64,000 nucleotides of DNA from Maribacter polysaccharolyticus (lineage in GTDB: Bacteria; Bacteroidota; Bacteroidia; Flavobacteriales; Flavobacteriaceae): contig NZ_JARBUY010000003.1 of NCBI RefSeq assembly GCF_028882255.1, forward strand, positions 17,615 to 81,614, in the 5' to 3' direction. Under the pieces are notes generated by a model. It worked only from the letters and a program-made list of their open reading frames with translations. It ran no database searches and was not told where the DNA came from. A program made the position numbers and the translations under genes. Below, one piece after another: positions 8,490 to 17,203 of this stretch (positions are counted from its first letter, which is position 1; each line of letters starts with the position of its first letter).

Positions 8490-10298
8490 CTATTCGATTG
8501 CTCTTTCAACGTTGACATAGAACGCATTCGTCAATGTTCCATTTTCCATCTCAAACCAAGCCAATAATTCCGTTTTCCCTTGATCGACCTCCAATTCCAA
8601 ATTGGCGGATTTAGCGGTATTATCGACAGCTACGGAAACTTCCTTATCCCCGATTTTCAAAAAAGCTTTTTTAAACTTCATGGCTTTTCCTTTACTAATG
8701 GCATCCGTTGTTTCGGTAGCTGGCCTTTCATCCGAAAGTTCTGCTCCCAAAGACATTCCACTTTCTGCTGGCCAACGGCTTAATTTAAAGGTATACTTAC
8801 CCGATTGAATGAAATTCACGAAAAACGGTGCGGGTTTCATTGGCTCCCCTTTTCTTATCATTTGTTGATTCCATGGTGGTAGGTAATCTATCGTTCTAGC
8901 ATCATGACATGTAATAACATCATTGTCTTCTACCCCTAAATCAATGGTTGAATATTTAGTTTCCTTTATGACACTTTCCCACCAAGTCTCATAAAAGGCA
9001 TTCATATCGGCAACCCTTTCAGGATACTTTTCCGAGAGGTTGATGTTTTGTCCGGGATCCTGAGCAAGATTGTATAGTTCATCACCATTTACCAATCTCC
9101 ATTCACCATCCATCACACAACTGTTTTTCCCTTTTTCGGGCCATGAAATACGTTGTGTGTCAGTTACCAAATAACGATCCGGAATAGTGGAAGCACCTAA
9201 TAAATATGTACTTACATCGGTTCCATCCATCACTTTTTCCGATTGATAATCAATTCCTGCCAATGAGGTCAATGTCGGTAACATATCTACATGGGCAACT
9301 AATTCTGAAAGCGATTTCCCGGCTTCGATACCGCCATTTGGCCATCTTATGATAAAAGGTACTCTGTGGCCCCCTTCATATTCACTGGCTTTAGTACCGC
9401 GCATTTCCGCATTGTAGCCATGAACCTCCCCAGTTTGTGTATCAACTTTATATCCGTTTGAGGTTCCATTATCCGTAGTAAAAATGACAATGGTATTATC
9501 CGCTATTTTAAGTTCTTCCAATTTTTCCAAAAGTTTGGAAAAATTATCATCTATATTGGTGATCATGCCATAAAAACGCTTTTGGGTCTCTAACAGACTT
9601 TCTTCGTTTCTATACATATCATAATATTCCTGTGGAACATTATATGGGGAATGGGGGGCATTTAAACTCAAATAACATAAAAATGGAATGTCCTTTTTAT
9701 TTTCAATGAATTTAATAGCTTCACTAAACCATACATCGGTACAATACCCCTCTACTTTTTCCGGCTTGCCATTTCTCAAATAGGTATCACCGAAGTAATC
9801 GTTGTTCCAATAATCCGGTGTTTGACCTACACCACCACCGCCGTGGTAAAAAGTTTCTTCGAACCCACGTTCATAAGGGGCAAATGGATGGTTATCACCT
9901 AAATGCCATTTGCCGAACATACCGGTCTTATATCCGTTATCTTTAAATACGTCTGCAAAGGTAACTTCCTCCCTGTTTAAAATAGAAGCGCCCATGATGG
10001 TATGCCAAACCCCATTCCTGTTACAGTTTCTTCCTGTTAACAATCCTGCCCTTGTAGGCGCACATGTTGTTCCTACATGGTAATTGGTTAAGCTAACCCC
10101 TTGTGTCGCAAACTTATCCAATGTAGGGGTCTTGATAATTGAATTACCTGTATGTCCCAAATCCCCATACCCTTGATCATCTGTAATTACAACGATAACA
10201 TTAGGTGGTTTTTTTGTCTCCTCGGATGTTTTGTCCTTACAAGAAATGAATAAGGTAAATATGGCCAATACCCCAATGTATTTTTTGAAATTCTTCAT
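8490..10298 (-). CDS. S1-family sulfatase lipoprotein with C-terminal extension
   Basis: A 602-residue sulfatase with a lipoprotein signal (FISC, Cys20). Catalytic blocks: VITDDQGYGDLGHTG (37-51), CAPTR (Cys79-Arg83, formylglycine site), GMFGKWHLGDNHPFAPYERGF, LSLNAPHSPYN, FTTDNGTSNG, and EYEGGHRVPFIIRWP. The fold usually ends near residue 450. Here about 150 further residues follow, including PPWNQQM, IQSGKYTFKLSRWP and a C-terminal beta-rich stretch with a final NAFYVNVERA. That pattern resembles a beta-sandwich accessory domain for substrate binding. It is the first gene after SusD, separated by a 153-nt gap that holds an inverted repeat, and lies 107 nt before the EF-hand esterase. The sulfatase assignment is certain. 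The binding role of the extension is inference, and no CBM family could be named by eye. Confidence 0.95.
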   Translation of the reverse strand: MKNFKKYIGVLAIFTLFISCKDKTSEETKKPPNVIVVITDDQGYGDLGHTGNSIIKTPTLDKFATQGVSLTNYHVGTTCAPTRAGLLTGRNCNRNGVWHTIMGASILNREEVTFADVFKDNGYKTGMFGKWHLGDNHPFAPYERGFEETFYHGGGGVGQTPDYWNNDYFGDTYLRNGKPEKVEGYCTDVWFSEAIKFIENKKDIPFLCYLSLNAPHSPYNVPQEYYDMYRNEESLLETQKRFYGMITNIDDNFSKLLEKLEELKIADNTIVIFTTDNGTSNGYKVDTQTGEVHGYNAEMRGTKASEYEGGHRVPFIIRWPNGGIEAGKSLSELVAHVDMLPTLTSLAGIDYQSEKVMDGTDVSTYLLGASTIPDRYLVTDTQRISWPEKGKNSCVMDGEWRLVNGDELYNLAQDPGQNINLSEKYPERVADMNAFYETWWESVIKETKYSTIDLGVEDNDVITCHDARTIDYLPPWNQQMIRKGEPMKPAPFFVNFIQSGKYTFKLSRWPAESGMSLGAELSDERPATETTDAISKGKAMKFKKAFLKIGDKEVSVAVDNTAKSANLELEVDQGKTELLAWFEMENGTLTNAFYVNVERAIE

Positions 10299-10360
10299 AT
10301 ATTACATGAACTTTATCTTTAACCTATCACTACTAAAGAAGTTTAAATTTTCAATCATGA

Positions 10361-10436
10361 ATTTAGGTTCATTGGCAATTAAAGGCATTGAATAAAAGTA
10401 TATCCAGAACACTTACTCAATTATTCAAACCTAAAT
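10361..10436. repeat. Inverted repeat in the susD-sulfatase gap
   Basis: ATTTAGGTT (10361-10369) is matched by its exact reverse complement AACCTAAAT (10428-10436), with 58 nt between the arms. It lies in the 153-nt gap after SusD, the second-longest gap within the enzyme-coding operon side of the PUL. Long-range pairing in the mRNA could act as a processing or attenuation site that makes susCD more abundant than downstream enzyme mRNA. There is no T-tract, so it is not a standard intrinsic terminator, and it could be chance. Confidence 0.35.
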
Positions 10437-10451
10437 GATTTTGACCTTTAT

Positions 10452-11990
10452 TTATTGCCAAAGTGGGTTTTGAACCAAACTACCCCCAATAGCCTCACTT
10501 TGTTCAATTTCAGCCTGTGGCACTGGATATTGCGTAAACCTACCTGCAGGAGCATTGGCAATAATATCCGCTTCTCCCTGCGCACGCGACACTGCCTCTG
10601 TAGTGGCCCCTGCAGCCGTTTCAGCCGCTGGCAAACCTAGAACGGTAGCATCCAATATCCCCCAGCGAATAAGATCCCTTTTTCTGCCCCAATAGCCTTC
10701 GCCAACCAACTCCCAAGCACGTTCATTGCGAATATCCTCCATAGTTAAGGTAGTTAAATCCGAAAGATTGGCCCTTTCCCTAACCGTGTTAATGGCAGAA
10801 AGTGCCGCAGTTGTAGATCCTCCTATCATAAACTCTGCCTCTGCAAGCAATAAATAGGCATCTGCCAAAAGAAATATACGATCAGGTTGACTTGAATTAT
10901 TGGTTGCTTCTTCTTCAATAAATAAAGGATCTTCAATAGGTACCGGTCCCCGCATAAGCTTTGGCATATACGTCCAAGCAAATTGAATGGCTTCTGTAGT
11001 ACCCTCTAAGGTATAGTTATCCCATACGTTATATATTTTTCTTTCATCACCATCGCTATAAGTATTGGCAAAACTCTTTCTTAGTGTATAGGGAGCTGAT
11101 CCATTGGTGACACCTACTTCACTAAATGCGGGTTTTGCACTTGCATCACCGGCAAGATTAGGACGTGCCACGGTATTAATAGTACTTAAGATATCCTGAA
11201 GGTATTGTTTACCAAAAATAATCTCTGAATGAATTTCATTACCATCCCTATACTTATCCGCATAATCAGCATGTAATACATGTGGAGAATTGGTAGTTAC
11301 TTCAATAAGTTCCGTGCGAGCTTCATCCCATTCTTCCAACCAAATATGAGCATGGGCCTTTAGCATACGCGCTGCCCAAACTGTAGGCCTCCCGTCATTA
11401 TCTCCCCATGTATCGGTAGATAAATATCCAGAGGAAATAGCCTGGTCCAAATCATCAATCATATCTGAAATAATTACTGTATCGTCTGTTTGCCCGTATA
11501 AAGAGACTTCTTCAATATTGGTCAACTCTTCTATTACGTATGGTACATCTCCATACGTAGTTGCAAGATTTATATATTGAAATGCCCTAAAGAAAAGTGC
11601 CTGGGCAGTTACCATTCCTTTTACTTCTTCTGATAAGGAAGATTTTTCAATACTTGCCAAGACTAAGTTAGCATCCCTTATTGTTGCATATTCAGTGTCC
11701 CAATTAAGGCGACTATTACTGGTATCATAATCGTAGGCACCAAACTTGTGTGCGGCCGCTAAACTTATTCTACCCGAAACCCCCAAATCCGTTCCCAAGA
11801 AAAAAAGAAACCCTGCCGATGCTACATTTTCATTTAACTTGTTTAAGGCTAAAATGGCTTCGGATTCATTTTGGAAGAATGTTTCGGGGGTTAATAACCC
11901 TCTTGCATCTTCATCTAAATAATCACTACAACTGACGGTAAGGCCCAAGAAGGCCATTATCAAAACCTTGGTTATATTTTTACTTTTCAT
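10452..11990 (-). CDS. RagB/SusD family nutrient-uptake lipoprotein
   Basis: A 512-residue outer-membrane surface glycan-binding lipoprotein that caps the SusC channel. The lipobox is LTVSC (lipidated Cys21), followed by SDYLDEDARGLLTPETFF, the typical SusD opening. The body has the alpha-helical TPR-like features of the family, such as QALFFRAFQYINLATTYGDVPYV (split as QALFFRAFQY and YGDVPYV) and LLLAEAEFM. The C-terminus shows the usual INTVRERA and ERAWELVGEGYWGRKRDLIRWG block. It starts 29 nt after the susC-like gene and is certainly co-transcribed with it. The glycan specificity is not visible in sequence but follows from neighbours: three fucosidases and four sulfatases. Confidence 0.97.
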   Translation of the reverse strand: MKSKNITKVLIMAFLGLTVSCSDYLDEDARGLLTPETFFQNESEAILALNKLNENVASAGFLFFLGTDLGVSGRISLAAAHKFGAYDYDTSNSRLNWDTEYATIRDANLVLASIEKSSLSEEVKGMVTAQALFFRAFQYINLATTYGDVPYVIEELTNIEEVSLYGQTDDTVIISDMIDDLDQAISSGYLSTDTWGDNDGRPTVWAARMLKAHAHIWLEEWDEARTELIEVTTNSPHVLHADYADKYRDGNEIHSEIIFGKQYLQDILSTINTVARPNLAGDASAKPAFSEVGVTNGSAPYTLRKSFANTYSDGDERKIYNVWDNYTLEGTTEAIQFAWTYMPKLMRGPVPIEDPLFIEEEATNNSSQPDRIFLLADAYLLLAEAEFMIGGSTTAALSAINTVRERANLSDLTTLTMEDIRNERAWELVGEGYWGRKRDLIRWGILDATVLGLPAAETAAGATTEAVSRAQGEADIIANAPAGRFTQYPVPQAEIEQSEAIGGSLVQNPLWQ

Positions 11991-12019
11991 TTTTAATGTT
12001 TTTATAGTTAAAATTCGGT

Positions 12020-14992
12020 TTAGAAGGAAACATCAACCCCAATAAGCAGAGACCTACTTTGTGGGTATGCTATGGCATCAAAACCTCGTTGTAATTGGCC
12101 TGTGGCACCCGTGTTTACATCGGGGTCAAAACCTACATAATCATTGGATTTAACCAAGAATAAGTTACTGCCTGTAAAATAGACCCTAAATTTGTCAATT
12201 CCACCAATCAAATCAGAAGGTAAATTATACCCCAATTGTAAAGAGCTTAACCGTAAATAACTGGCATCTTGTACGTATAGACTACTAGAAAGGTCATAAT
12301 TATCACTGTTAAAGGCAGGGTACTTTGCGTTGGTAGTATTATTCACAGAGTACATACCACTGCGAATAGAAGCAAAGCTGTTGACTGATATCTCATTTAC
12401 ACGAAAAAATTCTTCACTATAGTTTTCATTACCTACACTAAATGCAAAGAATGCTCCCAAATCGAAATTTTTATATGTAAAATTGGTTTGTAGGCCGCCA
12501 TAAAAGTCAGGATTGGAATTTCCTATAATTTGATCATCATAATCCCCACTATATACCCCATCGGGCACCCCATCTGGGCCACTTATGTCCTCAAAAATGG
12601 CATCGCCCGTATCAGGGTCAAAGCCTAAATATTTAGCGCCCCAAAACACCCCAACCGGCTGACCGACAATCAACCTACTACTTTCATCGGAAGCAGGAGC
12701 AGTTAGGTTTTTAACCGAAAGATAATCGCTCTGTCCCAAATCCAATACTTTATTTTTATATGTAGAGACGTTCAGGGAAGCATTCCATTGAAAATTATCC
12801 GTTTGAATTATCGTCCCTTTTAAATTGATATCGATACCCTTGTTCTCAACGGAACCGATATTCGTTAGTATCGTCGTAAATCCTGTAAAATCGAGCGAAT
12901 TCTCGTTCAATAACAAATCCGATGTTTTTTTATAGTAAACATCAATCTCTGCAGAAAGCCTTCTTTTGAACAAAGAAATTTCAAGACCGGCATCATATTG
13001 ATCTGTGATTTCCCAACCAAGATTCGGTTTTGCAAGGTTACCCTGTGTTACACCTGCCAGTGCCACCCCATCGACAACTATTGTATTGTTATCGATGTTA
13101 TAATTTGCGATTGTAGAAAATGGACTGACTCCAGAATTTCCCGTCCTACCATAATTTAACCTCAATTTAAGGTCACTGATAGCATCTACATTTTTTAAAA
13201 AAGATTCTTCTTTTATTTTCCATGCAAAAGACGCAGACGGAAAGTTCTCATATTTTTCATTAACTCCTAAACTTGACTTACCGTCCCTTCTAAGCGATGC
13301 ATTGAAAACATATCGGTCTTTATAGATATAGCCTATTCTACCGAAAACACCAAGTTGATGGGTTTCACTATAACTGGAATTTATTGCAACACTTTCCGAA
13401 GGTGCCAGCTGAATGGCATTTACCCCTACACCATCACTGGGTATATCGGCTGCCCTAATCTGAACACTTTCACCATTCTGGGTCTGAAAAGAGGCTCCTG
13501 CCAAAATATTTATAGCATGGTCACCAAACGTTTCAGAATAATTAAGGGTGTTTTCATTTAAGAATTCTTCATTATTGGATCTGTTAATTATTGCTGTTGC
13601 CAATTGATTGTCATTCATAATATAACTTGGATTGGTCGAAGGCGTAAAACGATGACGTTTGTTGTTAATGAAATCTCCACCAAAAGTAGATTTCCAAATT
13701 AGCTTATTATCAAAGAGTCCTGCCTGAACATACGTATTGATAAAAATCTTATCTAAAGTGGTATTATCATCATTCAATAACGCATCGGCCAACACATGAT
13801 CCGTTTGGGTCCCTAGAATAGGGTTTGTACCGATATAATAATTACCTTCATCATCATAAAGAGGCTTAGACGGATCTTCTCTAAGCAAATCTGTGAAACT
13901 TACGGTATTATTTTCTTTATCGGTTCTGGAAAGTGAAACGTTAAGCCCCGCTTTAAAAACTTTTGACAACTTAAAATCAACATTGGAACGCAAACTGTAC
14001 CTTTCAAAACCAGAACCTATTACTATACCTTCTTGGTTTAAGTAACCCCCGGATACATAGTATTTTATTGCTTCACTACCTCCACTTACAGATAACTGAT
14101 AATCCGATACAACAGCCGATCTTGTCAACTCTTTTTGCCAATTGGTATTTGTTTCCGGAAGGTCATTTAAGTCAAAAGGCAAATTGTCTTGGTCTGTAGA
14201 AATATCATTAAACCATGACGCCAATTCATACGTTGATTGCACATCAATCTCATTTGGTAAATTTTGAACCCCGGAAGAAGCCCTGAAGTTCACTACAGGC
14301 TTACCTGTTTTACCTTTTTTTGTAGTAATGATGATTACACCATTTGTTCCCCTTGCGCCATATATTGCAGTTGAAGATGCATCTTTTAATACTTGCATAG
14401 ACTCAATATCATTAGGGTTCAATGAAGATATATTATCCGCCCCTACAAAGCCATCAATCACATACAATGGGGAATTACCTCCGGTTATTGAGTTACCACC
14501 CCGTATGATTATTTCCGGTGTACTACCCGGGGCCCCACTGGAAGAAGTAACCTGAACACCCGCAGCCCTTCCTTGAAGCGCATTCTGTGGGTTGGACACT
14601 GGTACTATAAAAGCTTTATCAGTATCTACAGTAGCCACTGCACCTGTTAAATCCTTCTTCTTCACCGTTCCGTAGCCAATAATTACGACTTCATCCAAAG
14701 CTTCAGCATCTTCCAACAATATTATCGTTAGCGAACTTTTACCTTTAAGAGCAAGTTCTTGCTTGGCAAAACCTACATAAGAAACTTCTAAAATGGATTT
14801 GTCGTCGTTAATAATAATGGAAAAATTTCCATCGAAATCTGTTTGGGTACCGTTAGTCGTCCCTTTGATAACTACACTTGCACCTGGAAGTGGCTGTCCG
14901 GTATCATCTGTCACAATACCCGTCACTGTTCTTTCTTGGGAAAAAACAGAAATGGATAAAGTAACCATAAATGCAAATAGAATTCTTTTCAT
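12020..14992 (-). CDS. SusC/RagA family TonB-linked outer membrane receptor
   Basis: A 990-residue TonB-dependent transporter that imports oligosaccharides across the outer membrane with its SusD partner. After a signal peptide (1-18) comes a carboxypeptidase-regulatory-like domain (about 20-105; RTVTGIVTDDTGQPLPGA, GTQTDFDGNF, EVSYVGF). A TonB-box-like segment, LDEVVIIGYGTVKKKDLTGA, begins near residue 98. The plug domain follows (about 110-235: ALQGRAAGVQV, IIIRGGNSI, PLYVIDGF, VLKDASSTAIYGARGTNGVI), then a 22-strand-type barrel ending in aromatic VDVSF. The length is typical. It lies 59 nt after the GH29 gene and 29 nt before susD. The presence of the N-terminal domain and plug separates it from ordinary siderophore receptors. 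Confidence 0.97.
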   Translation of the reverse strand: MKRILFAFMVTLSISVFSQERTVTGIVTDDTGQPLPGASVVIKGTTNGTQTDFDGNFSIIINDDKSILEVSYVGFAKQELALKGKSSLTIILLEDAEALDEVVIIGYGTVKKKDLTGAVATVDTDKAFIVPVSNPQNALQGRAAGVQVTSSSGAPGSTPEIIIRGGNSITGGNSPLYVIDGFVGADNISSLNPNDIESMQVLKDASSTAIYGARGTNGVIIITTKKGKTGKPVVNFRASSGVQNLPNEIDVQSTYELASWFNDISTDQDNLPFDLNDLPETNTNWQKELTRSAVVSDYQLSVSGGSEAIKYYVSGGYLNQEGIVIGSGFERYSLRSNVDFKLSKVFKAGLNVSLSRTDKENNTVSFTDLLREDPSKPLYDDEGNYYIGTNPILGTQTDHVLADALLNDDNTTLDKIFINTYVQAGLFDNKLIWKSTFGGDFINNKRHRFTPSTNPSYIMNDNQLATAIINRSNNEEFLNENTLNYSETFGDHAINILAGASFQTQNGESVQIRAADIPSDGVGVNAIQLAPSESVAINSSYSETHQLGVFGRIGYIYKDRYVFNASLRRDGKSSLGVNEKYENFPSASFAWKIKEESFLKNVDAISDLKLRLNYGRTGNSGVSPFSTIANYNIDNNTIVVDGVALAGVTQGNLAKPNLGWEITDQYDAGLEISLFKRRLSAEIDVYYKKTSDLLLNENSLDFTGFTTILTNIGSVENKGIDINLKGTIIQTDNFQWNASLNVSTYKNKVLDLGQSDYLSVKNLTAPASDESSRLIVGQPVGVFWGAKYLGFDPDTGDAIFEDISGPDGVPDGVYSGDYDDQIIGNSNPDFYGGLQTNFTYKNFDLGAFFAFSVGNENYSEEFFRVNEISVNSFASIRSGMYSVNNTTNAKYPAFNSDNYDLSSSLYVQDASYLRLSSLQLGYNLPSDLIGGIDKFRVYFTGSNLFLVKSNDYVGFDPDVNTGATGQLQRGFDAIAYPQSRSLLIGVDVSF

Positions 14993-15051
14993 AATTTAAG
15001 TTAGTTTATTTAAATTAATAGCTAATTGATTATTCTAGGTATTATTTTTAT

Positions 15052-16845
15052 TTAGTTTATAGGCATTACTTTTAAGGATTTCAAGCTTGAGGTTTCCGGG
15101 TTTCCCTCAATTAATGAAACAGAAATAGTATGCTTTCCGGCTGTTTTAAATTCTAAGATCCCCATAGGGTAAGCTTGGTATTTATTCGTGGCTGCCTGCT
15201 CATTTTGAACCAAAATACCTTCATCTGTCCTTGTTCCCCAAACCAACCGGCCTTCTCCCTTGTAGTTTAACTCTAAATAGTAATAACCAGGTTCCAAAAC
15301 ATCCACTTCCCATTCAGCTACTCCGTTTTTTCCCCATTTAGAGACTTGGGTTGTTTTTTTCCATTCTCCAAATTTTTCCATCCATCGGATTGATTTTTTC
15401 TCTACATCGGAAACTTTGGCAAAATCGGTTAATATCGTGGTTTCAATATTTGGATAAATACCATGTGTTTGATCAACCTCTGCCTCATTTTTTAATTTGA
15501 CCTCGATTACAGCAACTGGAGAATCCGGTATTTTATAAGGCACATCGAATATGATCCAATTACCTTTCTTTGCATATTTCAGCTCTTTCGTATTTTTACC
15601 TCCAATTATTGTTGCGGAAACGATATCGGTTTCTAGACCTGGTAGATACAATTTTCCATTCTGTGGCCAATCAAATACCGAAAGGAACAATGAATTTCCT
15701 TGTGTTGTAACATCTCCCCAAGGTAAGGCATGGCCCCAAGGTGAACTCCCGGCATCGTAAACAACTTGGGGATACTTTTTTATCCATTGTCCTGCCTGTT
15801 CTAAAAATTGTACCCCGATTTTCGGAATGACCCCTTCTCCATTCGGCCCTACATTGAATAAATAAGTCCCCCCTCTACCCACGGTTGAAATCAGCCTGTG
15901 CAATATTTCTTTTGGACTCTTAAAGTTATTATCGTACCAAGCATAAGACCAAGAATCATTATTGGTGTCACAACTTTCCCATAAAATATCCAAATTTACG
16001 GGAGGCACCTCCATGTCTCCATGACTTACATAATCCCCCAATCCGTAACCAAGTCTACTACATAGCATGGCATTGGGTTGCAGTGCCCTTACCGTATCTG
16101 CCAATTCCACTACGTATTCTTTTGGCATTCCACCAGGGGTATCAAACCATACAAAATCGATGTCCCCATAATTGGTACAGATTTCTTCTACCTGGGGTTT
16201 ACATTTATTATAGAAATACTCTTTAAATGATGCCGCGCTACCATCTTCATTGATTTTAGGCCCGTTGGCACCTCCTGGGGTTGTCCAATCTTGATAATGT
16301 GAATAATAAAAACCAAATCCCAATCCTAAATCATGACATGCGGCAGACAATTCTTTCATTGGATCTCTTCCAAAAGGAGTGGCATCGACAATATCAAACC
16401 CGCTTACTTTAGAATCGAACATCGCAAATCCATCATGATGCTTGCTTGTAATGATAATATATTTCATGCCTGCATCCTTGGCAAGTTGTGCAATGGCCTT
16501 GGCATTGAACTTTGATGGATTGAATTCCTTTGCCTCTTTTTGGTATTCTTTAGGCGGAATGTTCGCTACTTTGGGATTCATAAGCCATTCCCCAATACCA
16601 TAATAGGTTTTACCCTCCCATCTGCCAGCTAAGTCAGAGTATAACCCCCAATGAATGAACATTCCGAAATTACTTTCGTCAAAAAACCTGCCTTTACCAT
16701 CCCGTAATGCAGAACCTACAGCGGAAGCCTCCCCCCACATCTCATCCATACCTTGGGAATTTTCATCTTTTACTTGCGAAAAAGCATGGTTCGTAAAAAG
16801 TAGTACTACAAATAGTTGTAATAGGATTTTCCCTGTGTTTGCCAT
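15052..16845 (-). CDS. GH29 alpha-L-fucosidase with C-terminal beta-domain
   Basis: A 597-residue exported fucosidase with a type I signal peptide (cleavage likely after AFSQ, residue 24). Catalytic features: [17 protein letters not shown] (60-76), [12 protein letters not shown] (135-145), GFGFYYSHYQDW (176-187) and DFVWFDTPGGM (230-240), with Asp235 as the probable nucleophile. FNVGPNGEGVIP closes the barrel. About 120 extra residues at the C-terminus (from around 480) form a separate beta-rich module (GYYYLELNYKGEGRLVWG, TAGKHTISVSLIEG) that looks like a carbohydrate-binding or PA14-like sandwich. This gene heads the operon, first after the regulator, with a 358-nt upstream gap where the inducible promoter should lie. 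That makes it likely to be an early enzyme of the pathway. Module function is inference; the GH29 call is firm. Confidence 0.96.
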   Translation of the reverse strand: MANTGKILLQLFVVLLFTNHAFSQVKDENSQGMDEMWGEASAVGSALRDGKGRFFDESNFGMFIHWGLYSDLAGRWEGKTYYGIGEWLMNPKVANIPPKEYQKEAKEFNPSKFNAKAIAQLAKDAGMKYIIITSKHHDGFAMFDSKVSGFDIVDATPFGRDPMKELSAACHDLGLGFGFYYSHYQDWTTPGGANGPKINEDGSAASFKEYFYNKCKPQVEEICTNYGDIDFVWFDTPGGMPKEYVVELADTVRALQPNAMLCSRLGYGLGDYVSHGDMEVPPVNLDILWESCDTNNDSWSYAWYDNNFKSPKEILHRLISTVGRGGTYLFNVGPNGEGVIPKIGVQFLEQAGQWIKKYPQVVYDAGSSPWGHALPWGDVTTQGNSLFLSVFDWPQNGKLYLPGLETDIVSATIIGGKNTKELKYAKKGNWIIFDVPYKIPDSPVAVIEVKLKNEAEVDQTHGIYPNIETTILTDFAKVSDVEKKSIRWMEKFGEWKKTTQVSKWGKNGVAEWEVDVLEPGYYYLELNYKGEGRLVWGTRTDEGILVQNEQAATNKYQAYPMGILEFKTAGKHTISVSLIEGNPETSSLKSLKVMPIN

Positions 16846-17203
16846 ATAATTAACTTAAAAGAATCTTTTGATTCCCATCAAATAATAAATCGATAAAGAT
16901 CCAATTGAATATCCTAAAAATACCTTGGGAAAGAGTTACAATGTATTCTTTTCAAAGGTGTATCCGGTTATGGATGATTCTAAAATCGGGTTGATCACTT
17001 AACGGTTGGCAATCTTTATTCCCGAAAAGGGGCCAAGGTCTCAACCACTGGATTTTCATGGGATTCATTGTACGGTATCAAATTTGCAAATACAATAGGT
17101 AGAAGATCTACTCATATCATGCTTTGTGCCTGCAAGATTTACGCAGATCGAAATGAGCATCATAAAACGCCCATTTTACAGGGCTTTAAAGATACTCTAT
17201 CCT
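16846..17203 (-). promoter_or_regulatory. Upstream region of the PUL operon (HTCS/GH29 gap)
   Basis: This 358-nt gap between the regulator's stop and the first structural PUL gene must contain the operon promoter if the enzymes are induced separately from the regulator. I see a small perfect hairpin, TTTGAT-TCCC-ATCAAA (16867-16882), about 20 nt before the GH29 ATG, and near it a -7-like TATTATTTG with one extra spacer base. No clear HTCS operator or coding frame was recognised. Confidence 0.4.
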
